Origin: Didymella arachidicola
Lineage: Eukaryota > Ascomycota > Dothideomycetes > Pleosporales > Didymellaceae
DNA length: 64,000 nucleotides
Assembly (NCBI GenBank): GCA_016630955.3
Contig: CM049992.1
Span: 1,612,001 to 1,676,000, forward strand
Reading direction: 5' to 3'
The notes beneath the pieces are model-generated. The model was given only the letters and a program-made list of their open reading frames with translations, was not told the DNA's origin and did not search any database. This document shows, piece after piece, positions 1 to 11,077 of the stretch (position 1 is its first letter; every line of letters begins with the position of its first letter). The position numbers and the translations under genes were made by a program.

Positions 1-2516
1 CCACGCTGAAGTCTACGCCCTCAACACTGTAAAAGTGCAGAAGACCCCTTCCGTCAAGTACCGCGGCTTTTTCATCAACGACGAGGCGCCTGCGCTGACC
101 GGATGGGCGAACATCAAATACCCCAAGTACGGTGGCAACAGTCCCTTCGGAGCCGAATTCTACGCCCACGTCTTCGAGTTGCTCCTCAGGTCAAGGGCCA
201 ATTACCTCTGGCCAGCTATGTGGAATGGTATGTTCAACGTTGATGACCCAAGAAACCAGCCGCTTGCAGATGAGTACGCTATCGTCATGGGAACATCTCA
301 CACTGAGCCCATGGTGCGAGCTACTGCCGAATGGAGCAAGGTCGCGAAGGGTGCTGAGTCTGGCTGGTCATGGGCTACAAACAACGCGACTCTGTACGAC
401 TACTTTATGGAGGGCGCCCAGCGTGCTGCGCCTTACGAGAACGTTGTCACCGTCGGGATGAGAGGTATGGCTTCCCAGCGACCCGAGTCGATTTAAATGT
501 TATTGATACTTACATCCCATAGGTTACCACGACACGGCGATGTCTGCCGACGTGCAGACGAGTGTGCTTGAAGCCGTTGTTGACGCCCAGCAAGACATCC
601 TCACCAAAGTTCACGGCAATGCTTCGGAGGTACCGCAGATGTGGTGTCTGTATAAGGAAGTGCAGGACTACTTTGAGGCCGGAATGAAGGTCCCCGACTA
701 CGTTACACTTCTCTGGACCGAGGACAACTTCCAGAACATCCGAAGATTGCCCGTCGGTGATGAGAAAAAGAGATCCGGTGGAGCTGGTGTCTACTACCAC
801 TTCGACTATGTCGGTGACTCACGCAACTACAAGTGGATCGACACCATCCAGCTGCAGAAAACCTACGAGCAAATGCGTCTGGCCAAGGATCGTGATGCGG
901 ATAGGATTTGGATTGTCAACGTTGGTGACATAAAACCTAGCGAGGTCGCGATCAGCCACTGGTTCGACATTGCCTACGATATTGACGCCTATGATGAGAC
1001 GTCCGTGCCTCAATGGACAGCAGATTGGGCCGCCCGCAACTTCGACGACGAGCATGCTCAGACTGTCTCGGACATTCTGGACGAGTATGGCTTCCTTGCT
1101 AATATGCGAAAGTTTGAGTGGGTCGAGCCTTCTTCGTACAGCATTCTTAACTACGAAGAGGCTGACCGCATTCTCGCGCAATGGGAGGATATCGCAAAGA
1201 AGGCGCAGGACGTCTACGACGCTCTTCCTGCAGAACAGCAACCTGCTTTCTACGAGATGGTCCTCCACCGCGTCTTGGCGGGCGGGAACTTTGTTGATGT
1301 TCAAGTCGCCGGAGCCAGGAACATCGCCTACAGCGGTATGGGCAGGACCAGCGCCAACAGATGGATGCAGCGCGTTATTGATGGCATGAAAAAAGACCAC
1401 AATCTCACTCAGCGCTATCACGAATTATTCAACGGCAAGTGGAACCACATGCTGGACCAGACTCATCTGGGCTACCAGGGATACTGGCAGCAGCCTATGC
1501 GGCAGTCCACCCCATTCCTCCGCTGGGTACAGACCTGGGAGAGGAGCCTTGCTGGCGACCTCGGCGTTGCTGTTGAAGGTAGCAACGCCACTATTCCCGG
1601 TGACGACATCTGGCACACGAACGGTGGCGGCTCCTTGAACTTGCCAAACATCACGCCTTTCACTCCTAAGCGTTGGCTAGAGATTGCCTCCGTTGGCACC
1701 CAACCTTTTGATTGGAACATTAAAGCGGACCCTTTCATCAAGCTGTCGCAGGCATCCGGAACCATGCAACCAGATGGTGAGGATGTCCGTGTCTATGTTG
1801 AAGTCGATTTTTCTCAAGTCCCCGACGGCTTTGGCCAGAAGAGCATCCTGAACATCTCTTCTAGCACAGACTACGGCACGCAATTCGGCATGCCTCAGGT
1901 CATCGTGCAGGTCAACAAGACTTCGATCCCTTCTAACTTCAGTGCCGGCTTCGTAGAGTCCGCTGGCCAGCTCGCCTTCGAGGCAGAGCACTACACACGC
2001 CTCACACCCAAGGGTAACCTGTCCCTGACCACCCTGCCCAAGTACGGCCGCACTCTTTCCGCTATCAAGCTCAGTGATCCTCTCGCTAAAGGTCTTACTT
2101 CCGCAAACGCGCCGGCCATGGAGTACGACTTCTTGACCTTCACTCCAACCACTTCCGCAAAGGGTCTCAATGTCACTCTCATCCTTTCTCCCAGCTTGAA
2201 CATCGACCCCAAGAAGCCACTCGCGTACATCACGCAAATCGACAACATGCCCGAGCAGCGTCGTCAGTATGTGATCGACCAGCCGCAGCCCAATTTCCCT
2301 GTTGGCTGGGGCACGGCTGTTGCGCAGAATGCGTGGTACAACACTACGAACTTTGGCGCTGTTACGCCGGGTAAACACACTCTTAAAGTTTGGCTTGTCG
2401 AGGCGAATGTAATTCTGCAGAAGGTTGTGCTCGATCTTGGCGGTGTGGTGTATAGTCACAATGGGCCGCCGGAGAGTTATAGGGTTGGTGGTGGGAACTT
2501 TACGCAGAGGTACTAG
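1..2516 (+). CDS. GH115 xylan alpha-1,2-glucuronidase (3' part, cut by window edge)
   Basis: The reading frame is open from the left edge, so the N-terminus lies outside the window. The coding parts are up to 464 and 523-2516, with a 58-nt intron at 465-522 (GTATGG...CATAG) that restores one frame. The protein carries the run FINDEAPALTGWA, then KYGGNSPFGAEFY and LWPAMWNGMF, which are typical of glycoside hydrolase family 115. The last third fits the family's beta-sandwich C-terminal domain. GH115 enzymes remove 4-O-methyl-glucuronic acid side chains from glucuronoxylan and are usually secreted; the signal peptide would be outside the window. The ending (GGGNFTQRY then TAG) looks natural. Family call confident; substrate inferred from the family. 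Confidence 0.9.
465..522 (+). other. Intron in GH115 gene
   Basis: GT at 465 and AG at 521-522. The intron holds an in-frame TAA, and its removal joins Gly-Met-Arg-Gly to Tyr-His-Asp in one frame. Confidence 0.8.
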
Positions 2517-3204
2517 AAGTTTTGGGGTGTGCTAGATGATAATGATGATTATGGGTTGCTGTGTAACGGCAATGATAGCGACTGCGTGTGCTTTGCATTC
2601 CAAATTTGTCTATCTCTTCAGTACATTGGTACTCCTACATGCTCCGAGATTAGCTAAGGTGAGTCAGCCACAGTTCGTGAGTATGTCAGCAAGAAACGCT
2701 CAATCCGAGAACACCTTCCTGCCACGATGTCGTCATGGCGCGCCTGAAAGCCTCACGGCGATAGGCTTACCTCCACGACAACTAAACAACCAATAACACG
2801 GAACTCTCCAGCTGAACGCCTAACTCCAGACTTGCTGTACTCTCCAATGTCCGATGCCGGGCGTAAGATAGCTGTAAGCTACGCGTGCTGCCCGCAAGCT
2901 AGTTCCATCCACAGCTGAAAGTACCCGGGTGAGTTGCAATGCAAAGCGATCGAATGTCGGCACTGTGGGGTTAGTAGTGTAAGTCCGCAGGCGCGGACTG
3001 AGTCTTTGTTTCCGACCGGGGCAAAGAGAGCTCAGTGAGGTGAAGTTTAGATGTACATAAATAAGAGAGCTGGAGAGTAATTTCGACTTCATCTCATACT
3101 CCACAAACACCTTTGCAGACTCACTCCTCTCGCAACATCGGTGTGCAAAGATCCAACAACACACTCCGTAAACTCAACATAAACTCTCAGGGATATACTT
3201 CAAT
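2517..3204. other. Intergenic: GH115 3' end and SDR promoter
   Basis: About 690 nt without a supportable gene. Both neighbours point right, so it holds the 3' UTR of the glucuronidase gene and the promoter and leader of the SDR gene. The leader just before the SDR start is rich in CA/CT, as is common in fungal 5' UTRs. Confidence 0.6.
3057..3064 (+). promoter_or_regulatory. TATA-like element upstream of SDR gene
   Basis: ATAAATAA about 140 nt before the SDR start codon. The match is short and found only by eye. Confidence 0.35.
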
Positions 3205-4013
3205 ATGGCCTCCCCTCAACCTCTCGCTGGCAAGCTCGCCCTCATCACCGGCGCATCCAAAGGCATCGGCGCAGCAACCGCGCTCGAGCTCGCCTCATTC
3301 GGCGCAAAAGTCGTCATAAATTACTCCTCCGACTCTGCGCCAGCTGACGAGCTGGTCAAAAAGGTTGGGTCCGATAAAGCCATCGCCATCAAGGCAAACG
3401 CTGCAGATGTAGGCGAAATTGAGCGGCTGGTTGAAGACACAGTGCATTGGAGCGGCAAGATTGATATACTGATTCCGAACGCGGGGCTCGCACCGATGAG
3501 AACGCTGGAGCAGACGACCGAGGAGGAATTCACGCAGACAATGAATTTGAATGTCAAAGGCCCGTATTTCCTGGCACAAGTACACGATCTCCGCATTTGA
3601 TGCAGATACGCGAGTGCTGATCAACACAGAAAGCAACACCCCACATGCCTCCTGGCTCGCACATCATCCTCCTCTCAACGTCGCTCTGCAACAGTTCGAC
3701 TATCACACCCAACTACCTGCTCTATGTGACCTCCAAGGGTGCAATCGAACAGATGGTGCGTATCCTAGCTAAGGATCTGGGTACCAAGGGTATCAATGTG
3801 AATTGCATCTCCCCGGGCCCGACAGCGACAGATCTTTTCTTCCAGGGCAAGAGCGAAGAACTTGTCAATCGCATTGCGTCTGCGAATCCATTTGGGCGGA
3901 TCGGAAAGCCAGAGGAGATTGCAAAGGCGGTAGCGTACTTCGCGGGTGAGGGGAGTAGTTGGGTTAATGGGCAGATCTTGAGGGTCAATGGAGGCATGAC
4001 CGTTGGCACTTAG
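3205..4013 (+). CDS. Short-chain dehydrogenase/reductase (SDR, classical type)
   Basis: Two exons, 3205-3579 and 3630-4013, give 252 aa, the usual length of a classical SDR. The cofactor motif TGASKGIG is at residues 15-22, the NAG motif is near residue 92, and the catalytic Tyr157-x3-Lys161 sits in YVTSKGA, with serines at about 140-142. The ending WVNGQILRVNGGMTVGT is typical of the FabG/3-oxoacyl reductase-like subgroup. Such enzymes use NAD(P)H to reduce or oxidise carbonyl/alcohol groups; the substrate cannot be read from sequence. The 50-nt intron (3580-3629) removes an in-frame stop. The gene stands alone between secreted hydrolase genes, and I see no cluster around it. Confidence 0.9.
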
Positions 4014-5113
4014 GGCATGCCCTATATCTGAGAAAAGTGTTCTTTTGTCTACGAGAGCGACTCTCTTTATAAAACTGTCTGTACCTGAGATGACACTTGT
4101 GCGAAGCTTCCTAATGAGCCTGGTAGTTGAGCTACTTCTGTTCCTCCAGCACATACACAACCTACTATTCTGGCTGCTCAACTGGCTTTCATTCAGGTCG
4201 ATTTGACCGCTCTGCTCTGGTCGTAAGCGCCGTAAGAGACTCAGCCCCGCCATGAGACCCACCTCGACTTCTGCATGCAGCCACACCACCGCCACCCCGC
4301 CGTCGCAACTTTGTTCATTACAATACCACGGCAGGATGCAAACCAGCAGTCACGAGAGCCGATGTGTAGACGATCTGAACCCCAGACATGACGTCTTATC
4401 TCGCCAAGCTTCTCCCGCAGATAATGCCGCTCGCGCCAGCTCCTGACATGCCTCTTCGAGCCTACAAGACCGCCGCGGCATAGCTTGGCAATGCTTGGAA
4501 GCCCGGCAGTCCTCCTTGGCCAAGGCGAAGTCTCCTATGCGTCGAGCGCACGATAGTGCACGGCAGCTGAATACGACCGTCCCCACAGACACGGTGCCTC
4601 CGATCGCCAATCGTCCTTCGTGTTGCCTGAGGTTGCAACTGTGCGCAAAGCCCTTAGCTGATCCTGACTGGCAACCGCCGTTGCTAAGTGGATATTGTGT
4701 TTGGAAACCGGCAAACTTAGATGGATAATTAGTGCAAGGTGAGATTGACACCTGCCTGACCAAGAGAAGGCGTCGCTTGGAGGAACGCCGATCTAATGGC
4801 CGTCAATGCGAGTTAATGGCCAACAGAGCAGGTAGATGGTGGAAGACCTGCTTGCCACTATAGTGGAAGTATTGCTGCAGTGATGCTGCGATCGGGTTTA
4901 CGCTCCCTTAGGAAGGTGGACGTCCTGAGAGGTTGAGTGAGCTTGACAAGGGTCGGACTGTCGCGACGAGCGGTCTGTTCCTGGTGGCGATGTGCTTGCT
5001 TCTCCGAAAGCCGGGAGCGAGTACAAGAATGCCTGAACATCCACACTGGAATGGCATCGATACGCAGCTGATCACTTCAATACCCTCGCTTCAAGCCTCG
5101 CCCAGTCGTCACC
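4014..5113. other. Intergenic, no gene seen
   Basis: About 1.1 kb between the SDR and M43 protease genes. Open frames on both strands are short, overlap each other and have no recognisable domain. It must hold the SDR 3' end and the protease promoter. Confidence 0.5.
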
Positions 5114-5990
5114 ATGCAGCTCAAGACTCTCCTCTTCTCCCTGCTCGCCTCCTCGGCAGCCGCCAAGCGTAGCTGCGGTACCCCCAACGCTACAGAGGAG
5201 CAGATCCAGATCGCTCAGAACCTCCAGATCCTCGAGTCTGAGGCTTCCTTTGGCGAGTCAAGCCTTGCTGCTGCCGCCACGATCAACATCAAGGTGTACT
5301 GGCACGTCACCGCGACCGCCAAGACTGTTGCGGGTGGTTACCTGACACAGGCGACCCTCGACTCCCAGCTCGCGGTCCTGAACAAGGCATACGCACCGCA
5401 CGGCATCTCCTTCACCCAGGCCGGCGTCGATTGGACCGTGAACACCAACTACGCCAACGACAACGCCGAGCTCGCCATGAAGAAGGCGCTGCGCAAGGGT
5501 ACCTACGCCGACCTGAATGTGTACTTCACCCCCGGCACACGGTACTTGGGCTACGCATACTTCCCGCAGGCCGTCACATCCGGGTCCAACGACTTCTACC
5601 TCGACGGTGTCGTCATCCGCTCCTCGACCGTCCCCGGCGGCAGCGAGACAGATTACAACCTCGGCCACACGGCCACCCACGAGATTGGCCACTGGCTCGG
5701 CTTGTACCACACCTTCCAAGGAGGGTGTACCGGTTCCGGCGACTTCGTATCTGACACAGCCGCCGAGGCGAGCGAGAGCTATGGCTGTGCGACTACGCGC
5801 GACTCTTGCCCCAGCCAGGCTGGACTTGACCCTGTTACCAACTACATGGACTACTCGGATGAGTAAGTGATCCCTTCTCTTGACGTGATCTTGGTGCTAA
5901 TGATGATGTAGCGATTGCTTCACTGGCTTCACCGCGGGCCAGGAGACGAGGATCTACTCATACTGGAACTCGTACCGTGCGGGCAAATAA
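5114..5990 (+). CDS. Secreted M43 (pappalysin-like) zinc metalloprotease
   Basis: Exons 5114-5862 and 5912-5990 give 275 aa. The first 17 or so residues (MQLKTLLFSLLASSAAA) form a signal peptide. The extended zinc motif HEIGHWLGLYH is at residues 189-199, giving three zinc-binding histidines and the catalytic glutamate. Further on, the segment TNYMDYSDDDC contains the Met-turn of the M43B family. The 49-nt intron (5863-5911) has a TGCTAATG branch region and splits the codon in that Met-turn segment; without splicing the protein would lose its last 26 residues. Fungal M43 proteases digest extracellular protein, and some act in host interaction; the role here is inferred. It points towards the M36 protease 1.1 kb away. 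Confidence 0.92.
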
Positions 5991-7068
5991 GCGCTCTGCA
6001 GTAGCTGCTTTTGTCGACGCGTGGTGGAAGAGCTCTGGTCTGATGCTGTAATGAGTGCATATCGTACCCGGGTAATGGCACTGTCGTTAATCAGTTGAAT
6101 GAGATACCGTGTGGATGACATCAATCTGCTCTGTTACTGTGTGCGTAGATGTGATGCCTGAATAACGGGCATCAAGTTCTGGGGTGAGTGAGCGCGGGTG
6201 CCTGACATTGTCTTGGTGGATGGGCTGCAGACTATATGCGCATTGAGCTCCGTGGGCACCTTGATGCATGGTATGCTTCCAAGCCGCCGAGCATAGCGTA
6301 CTTCGAGATGATGCGCATTTCCCAGCCTTGCCGCCGCATATGCGTCCAGTTGCTATTTTGGCTTGCATGGCAATGTATTCTTGGGGATCGGTCCTAGGCT
6401 GTGATGACCTTGCATAGGATTGATCAAATCCTCCATCCCTGCATCCACGAACGCCAGCGCATTCGCGTGTGTGTACAACCATTGCTTTAAATGTAAACAC
6501 ATCGGGACAACACTGTCCGGCTATGTGGTTTGCCTATCTGGCGGAGTTCGTCATTCCACCGCGTGTGTCCTACGCGACTAATGCTCTCTAGGTATAAAAT
6601 GTCTATGGCCGAGAGGGAGTTGTTTCACGTTTCTCACAGCAAAGGTTAGATAGATGTAACTAGGGATCATACTTTTTTCACAGAAAATGAAAAAGTAATT
6701 GGCCAGACGTAATGTCCTTCCAATGAACAGCCTGTTGTCGAAGACCTTAGGAGATTAAGACGGAATCCATGTCTCAATCCCATCGCTCACAAAATAGCCA
6801 GATGGTACGAATTTGCAGACTCCACATACGATGGCGCGGATGTTAAGAGAGGTAAATGACAGCGCACGCCCTGGGTGACCCGATCGACACGAACTGACTC
6901 AACACAAAATCACTGAGCTTGGAGATTCCGCTGACCCAACAGAAGAATTGGGGAATAATATTTGTATCCAGTATCGTAAGTTCAACCAAGATATATACAT
7001 TAAATTAGGAAAGTAGCTTGGTCGTGAGTCTACGTCATCATTATCATCTACACCTTCTAAAAGTTTAA
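5991..7068. other. Intergenic between convergent protease genes
   Basis: About 1.08 kb holding the 3' ends of the M43 (+) and M36 (-) protease genes. The right half is visibly more A+T-rich. No gene is supported on either strand. Confidence 0.5.
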
Positions 7069-9080
7069 CTAGCAAGCGGCATCAGGGATCTTGAAGCTAT
7101 CCTGGCGTCCAACAGCCTGGTACCTTGCGCCTTCACCGAGACCACGCTTGGCAAAAGCGGTCCAGAGCTCACAAGAGTTGGCACCGCCAGTAAGGAAGAA
7201 GTCGGCGTCGATGATAGCATCACGAGCCTGAACAAAGTTGGGGTTGCAAGGCTGAAGAGCCATACCATCCAGGACAATCTTCAAGGCGAGGTACTTACCA
7301 TCGGTAGGCACGCCGTCGTTGTCGAAGGAAGGTAGGTCAGAGTCGTTCTTGCCGTGCTTATCAATCAGGTTCCACAGGACTTCGTACAGGATCGAGGCCC
7401 AGATGTTGCCGATCGGGTGGACACGGCTGTATAGCTCGACGCTCTTGTAGGTTTGGGGGTTGGTTGTCATGGAGGTCGAGTACAGGTAGTTGCGGATGCC
7501 AGCAGTGTTACCGTTGACCCATGCAGCCATGCTATAGTCAGTCTTGCGGGTGTCGCCAGCCTTGAGACGAATGGCGGTCGCGTAAAAGTCGGACCAGCCC
7601 TCGCCCATACCACCGGCCTCGAGCAAATTCAGGCAACCGGAGTTAGCGGGACCACCGGTGAGACGGTTGGACAGACCATGAGTGTACTCGTGGATGACGA
7701 CACCGGCCTCAAACGAGCAGTCACGTACGGGCTGGGTGTTGGTCCAGATGTACCTGTGTGGAGTCAGTTTTGTCATTTGTGTAGCAGGAACTGGAGGCAG
7801 ACTTACATCCTCATGCGGCCGGGCTGACCATCTGGTGGAGTAGCAAAGTTGGCGTTATTAGTGCCAGAGCCGTCTTGAGCGTTCAGGAAGACGAAATCAT
7901 TGGCGACACCACCGGCGCCGTTGTTGTTGGCCTCGAAGTTACCGGCACGCTCATCGAAACCGAGCTGGTACAGCAAGTCATGGTACTTGTTGGAGGTGTA
8001 GAACAGCTGAGTGACGGAGGCATTGGCATATGTCTTGTAGTCTGTGGCGTTCAAGTCCAGAGGGTAGTGGAACTTCAGGTCGCGAGCGACGGGACGGGAA
8101 TTGTTAAGGAGAGCGTCGTATGTTACGTCGTTCTCCCAGTTGGTCTGGGCAACACCATTGTTACCACGGGTGGTCTTGTACCAATCAGTACCGTCCGAGT
8201 GCCAGCCGAACTCGGAGGAGTAGTCGTCGAAGGGGTCCTCCTCGTAAGTACGGGATCCTTCAGTAGGATCGTTGATACCCCACCTGAAAACCTGATAGCT
8301 GTCATCCGCACCATAATCGACAACAGCTTCAACACTCTTTCCACTGGTAGCATCGACATAGGTTAGGAGCCAGTTTGTAGCAATGTCGGTCTCAACCCTC
8401 CAGGTAAGCTTGAGCTCGCCGTCAGTGCCGACGAGGTAGACAAGCTTGGCCTCGGGCTCATTCAAACTGCCGCTGGTGTTCTTGATTGCGTAAGTTTCCT
8501 TCTCGCCTTTGGGCTCAGCCTTGGCCGAACCAGCCTCAACAGGAAGTCCGAGAGTGTCGACGGCGGTCCTCAGGGAGTCAGCCGGGTCGGTTGTGGCACG
8601 CTTCTTGCTCGGAGCAGGGATCTTGCCCTTGTAGAAAGAGCTACCGAAGGAAAAAACCTTTCCGTTCTTGCCGATCTATTGCTAGTTAGTCTATGTGGAA
8701 GCAATTTCAGTACTTCCAGAACGTACATTAACATTGAAGTCAGCGTTGTCGATGTCAAGACCGTTGGCAGTCTGCTTGAAGTAGAAGTGAGAAACCCCGT
8801 TCTTGCCGGTGTAGTGGTCGTTGACCAGACGGAACTGGGCATCGGGAGCCTGAGCGCCGACAAGCTCGGTGGCGGTCTCTTCTGGCGTGGCACGAGTCCT
8901 CAAGGTGGGAATAGTAGGATCAGCATCCACCTCAGTAGCGTTCTTGTACTCAGTCTTGACGACCATACGGAACTTGTCGAGGTCGATAGCACGCTTTGAC
9001 AGCGAGGCCGATGTGTGAGGGTGAGCATGGGCACCCATGGCGGCCACAGAAGCCAAGGTGGCGATGAGAGCGGAACGCAT
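7069..9080 (-). CDS. MEP: Fungalysin, secreted M36 zinc metalloprotease
   Basis: Three exons on the minus strand, 9080-8727, 8675-7807 and 7753-7069, encode 635 aa, the usual fungalysin length. The order is signal peptide (MRSALIATLASVAAMGAHA), propeptide (FTP-type) and catalytic domain. The zinc motif HEYTH falls at residues 429-433 and the third ligand Glu459 lies in GGMGEGWSDF; these numbers equal those known for Aspergillus fumigatus Mep. The introns (51 and 53 nt) have standard GT...AG ends. Fungalysins are made as inactive pro-enzymes and degrade structural proteins; in plant pathogens some cleave host chitinases. The gene is complete, with no broken motif. Confidence 0.96.
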
Positions 9081-9156
9081 TTTGATAACGAAGGACTTGG
9101 AAAGGGAGGAGAGTGAACGACTGGGGTTGATCTCTCAGTGGTGATCGTGTGCTCAC

Positions 9157-9164
9157 CTCTTATA
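9157..9164 (-). promoter_or_regulatory. TATA box of the M36 gene
   Basis: TATAAGAG on the minus strand, 77 nt upstream of the start codon, followed by a CT-rich leader. Confidence 0.5.
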
Positions 9165-11077
9165 CAGCTTCACTCAATACACCCATGAGCTTAGGCCCAC
9201 CATATTTCCGGAAATTGGCCTCTAACTCCCTCCATTGTCTCTCCACAGTAGGAAAGAAGATAGCAATGCGGTAGCGTGATCTCGCAAGCTACTTCGTGCT
9301 GCGGCTTACGGTCTCATGGACTACTATTACTGGACTCCACGGCATCGAAGACCTTCACGAGAGTCGCAAGCTTGGCAACTAATCCAATTAGGAAGCTGCA
9401 TGTACTCGAGGTTCGGAACCCATGCCCCACCCCATGCTGATATTCTCTGGGCACTATATGTGATCTGCATTTGCCAAGTAGATACGCCGTTGACCTTCCA
9501 CATGAGGCTGAGCGCAAAGTCGAAGCCTATTCGCGAGGGTGTCGAGCAGCAGGGGACATTAGGCGGCATCGGTCGCCATGACCCCCTGCTGGCATGAATG
9601 GCCCTGGAATGTCACCACTGGCGCGTCTGTGTAGATTCGCATATTGTACAGAGACCCGAGCACCGAGTTTTGTAGTTGTGCGATGACACTGGCGCGTGGG
9701 CAAGTAGGACATGAGCAGAGAAAGTTCGGATCGCGTTGCTCAGGGATGCGATAATAAGCACCGAAGGTGCTACCACTGCAGGTACCCGTATGATACGAGC
9801 TGCAAAACGCAGGGCGCAGCATGAGCATACCTCGTGAGCGCAAATGGATCTCGCCATCGTAGACGCACGAGAGTCGATGGGCAGTCTGGGCGCTCCGTCC
9901 ACCTTCCTGATTTATGATAGCGGAATCCGCGATCCGCTCCAAGAAAACGTAATTTCGAGCTACGCAGGCGCAAAACAACAGCGCTTGGGGAAGCTACTTG
10001 GAATCAGACAGGCGCCAATCCAGGAAACTGTGGACGTAGACGACTCGCTGTGGTGTTGTATGAAGAGACAAGCCATTGGAGGCGGTCGAAGAGCGGATGC
10101 CTTCGCCAAGACATTAGCGCGGAACTCCTGACTCTGCACCTCCAACAAGCTTACTTGACGCTCATACTGGATGATCAATTTACACCCTGGTACGGCTGAC
10201 CTGGTGCACGGAAACGCAACATTCCATGCTGCCCTGTCTATTTTTGCCTCTATCGTACTTCAATTCAGCACCGTTCCACCACACGGTAGCTTATCGATCG
10301 CCCTGCATTCAAGCCAAGACACAATGATCGACCACGTACTACCCGTGGACAGGAGTCCGATATGATAGCTTGCATCCTGCACCACGCGTCTTGTGAGGTC
10401 TGTCTCTCCACGTTCAGTGACCAGCTGAATGGCACGCACGCCTCGAAGCTACAGCCCCGCTGCAGGACTCCGGCACTTGGGCCCGAGCAGGTGTTCAGTA
10501 CGCCATCTGTAAACGAAGTATCCACATATTTGTGGCTGAGACAACCGAGAACATGCGTGCCGTCCCGCCTGATCAAGCCTTGCGGGTATTGAGAGGAATA
10601 CGCGGCAACGGTGCGGCACAGTCAAATATCATGACTTTAAGTCTTGCAGGCACCTTCCCGAAGGAGCAGTGGACAATGACCAAGTGAGCTCAATCAATCA
10701 TGAAATGTGGCAAGCAGTGGCGCCAACTAATTCTCGACTGCATTCTTCCAATATTTGACAGCTCCGAATAAAGGTACAGCTCCACGTAGGGTACAGCCGA
10801 CATGCACCTTCCCTATACGTGTTGCTCTAGAAGAGAGGGTCACTTATCAGCAACGGCCGGGATGGCTGCTGCAGTCCAATGCTTTGAAGAGGAACATCTC
10901 ACTTGTTCTTCCCGCTCTTGTAGACTACCTGCACCAATAGGAGACTCTCACTTCGCAGTCCGGCTTGAGGCCCAAGCCGGCGACATACATCCATTCGGGG
11001 TCCTCCTGTCGAACGCGACGGTGGTACTAGTATTTGTCCGCCTGGCCTTTGGCTGGAACGCGGATGTCTTATGTGTG
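9165..11077. other. Intergenic, no gene seen
   Basis: About 1.9 kb. It begins with the upstream region of the M36 gene and ends at the 3' end of the Zn2Cys6 factor. Open frames are short, mutually overlapping and have no known motif. Confidence 0.45.

Noticed and set aside
1677..2459. Minus-strand 260-codon frame opposite the GH115 gene
   Set aside because: Antisense shadow with no start context or motif.
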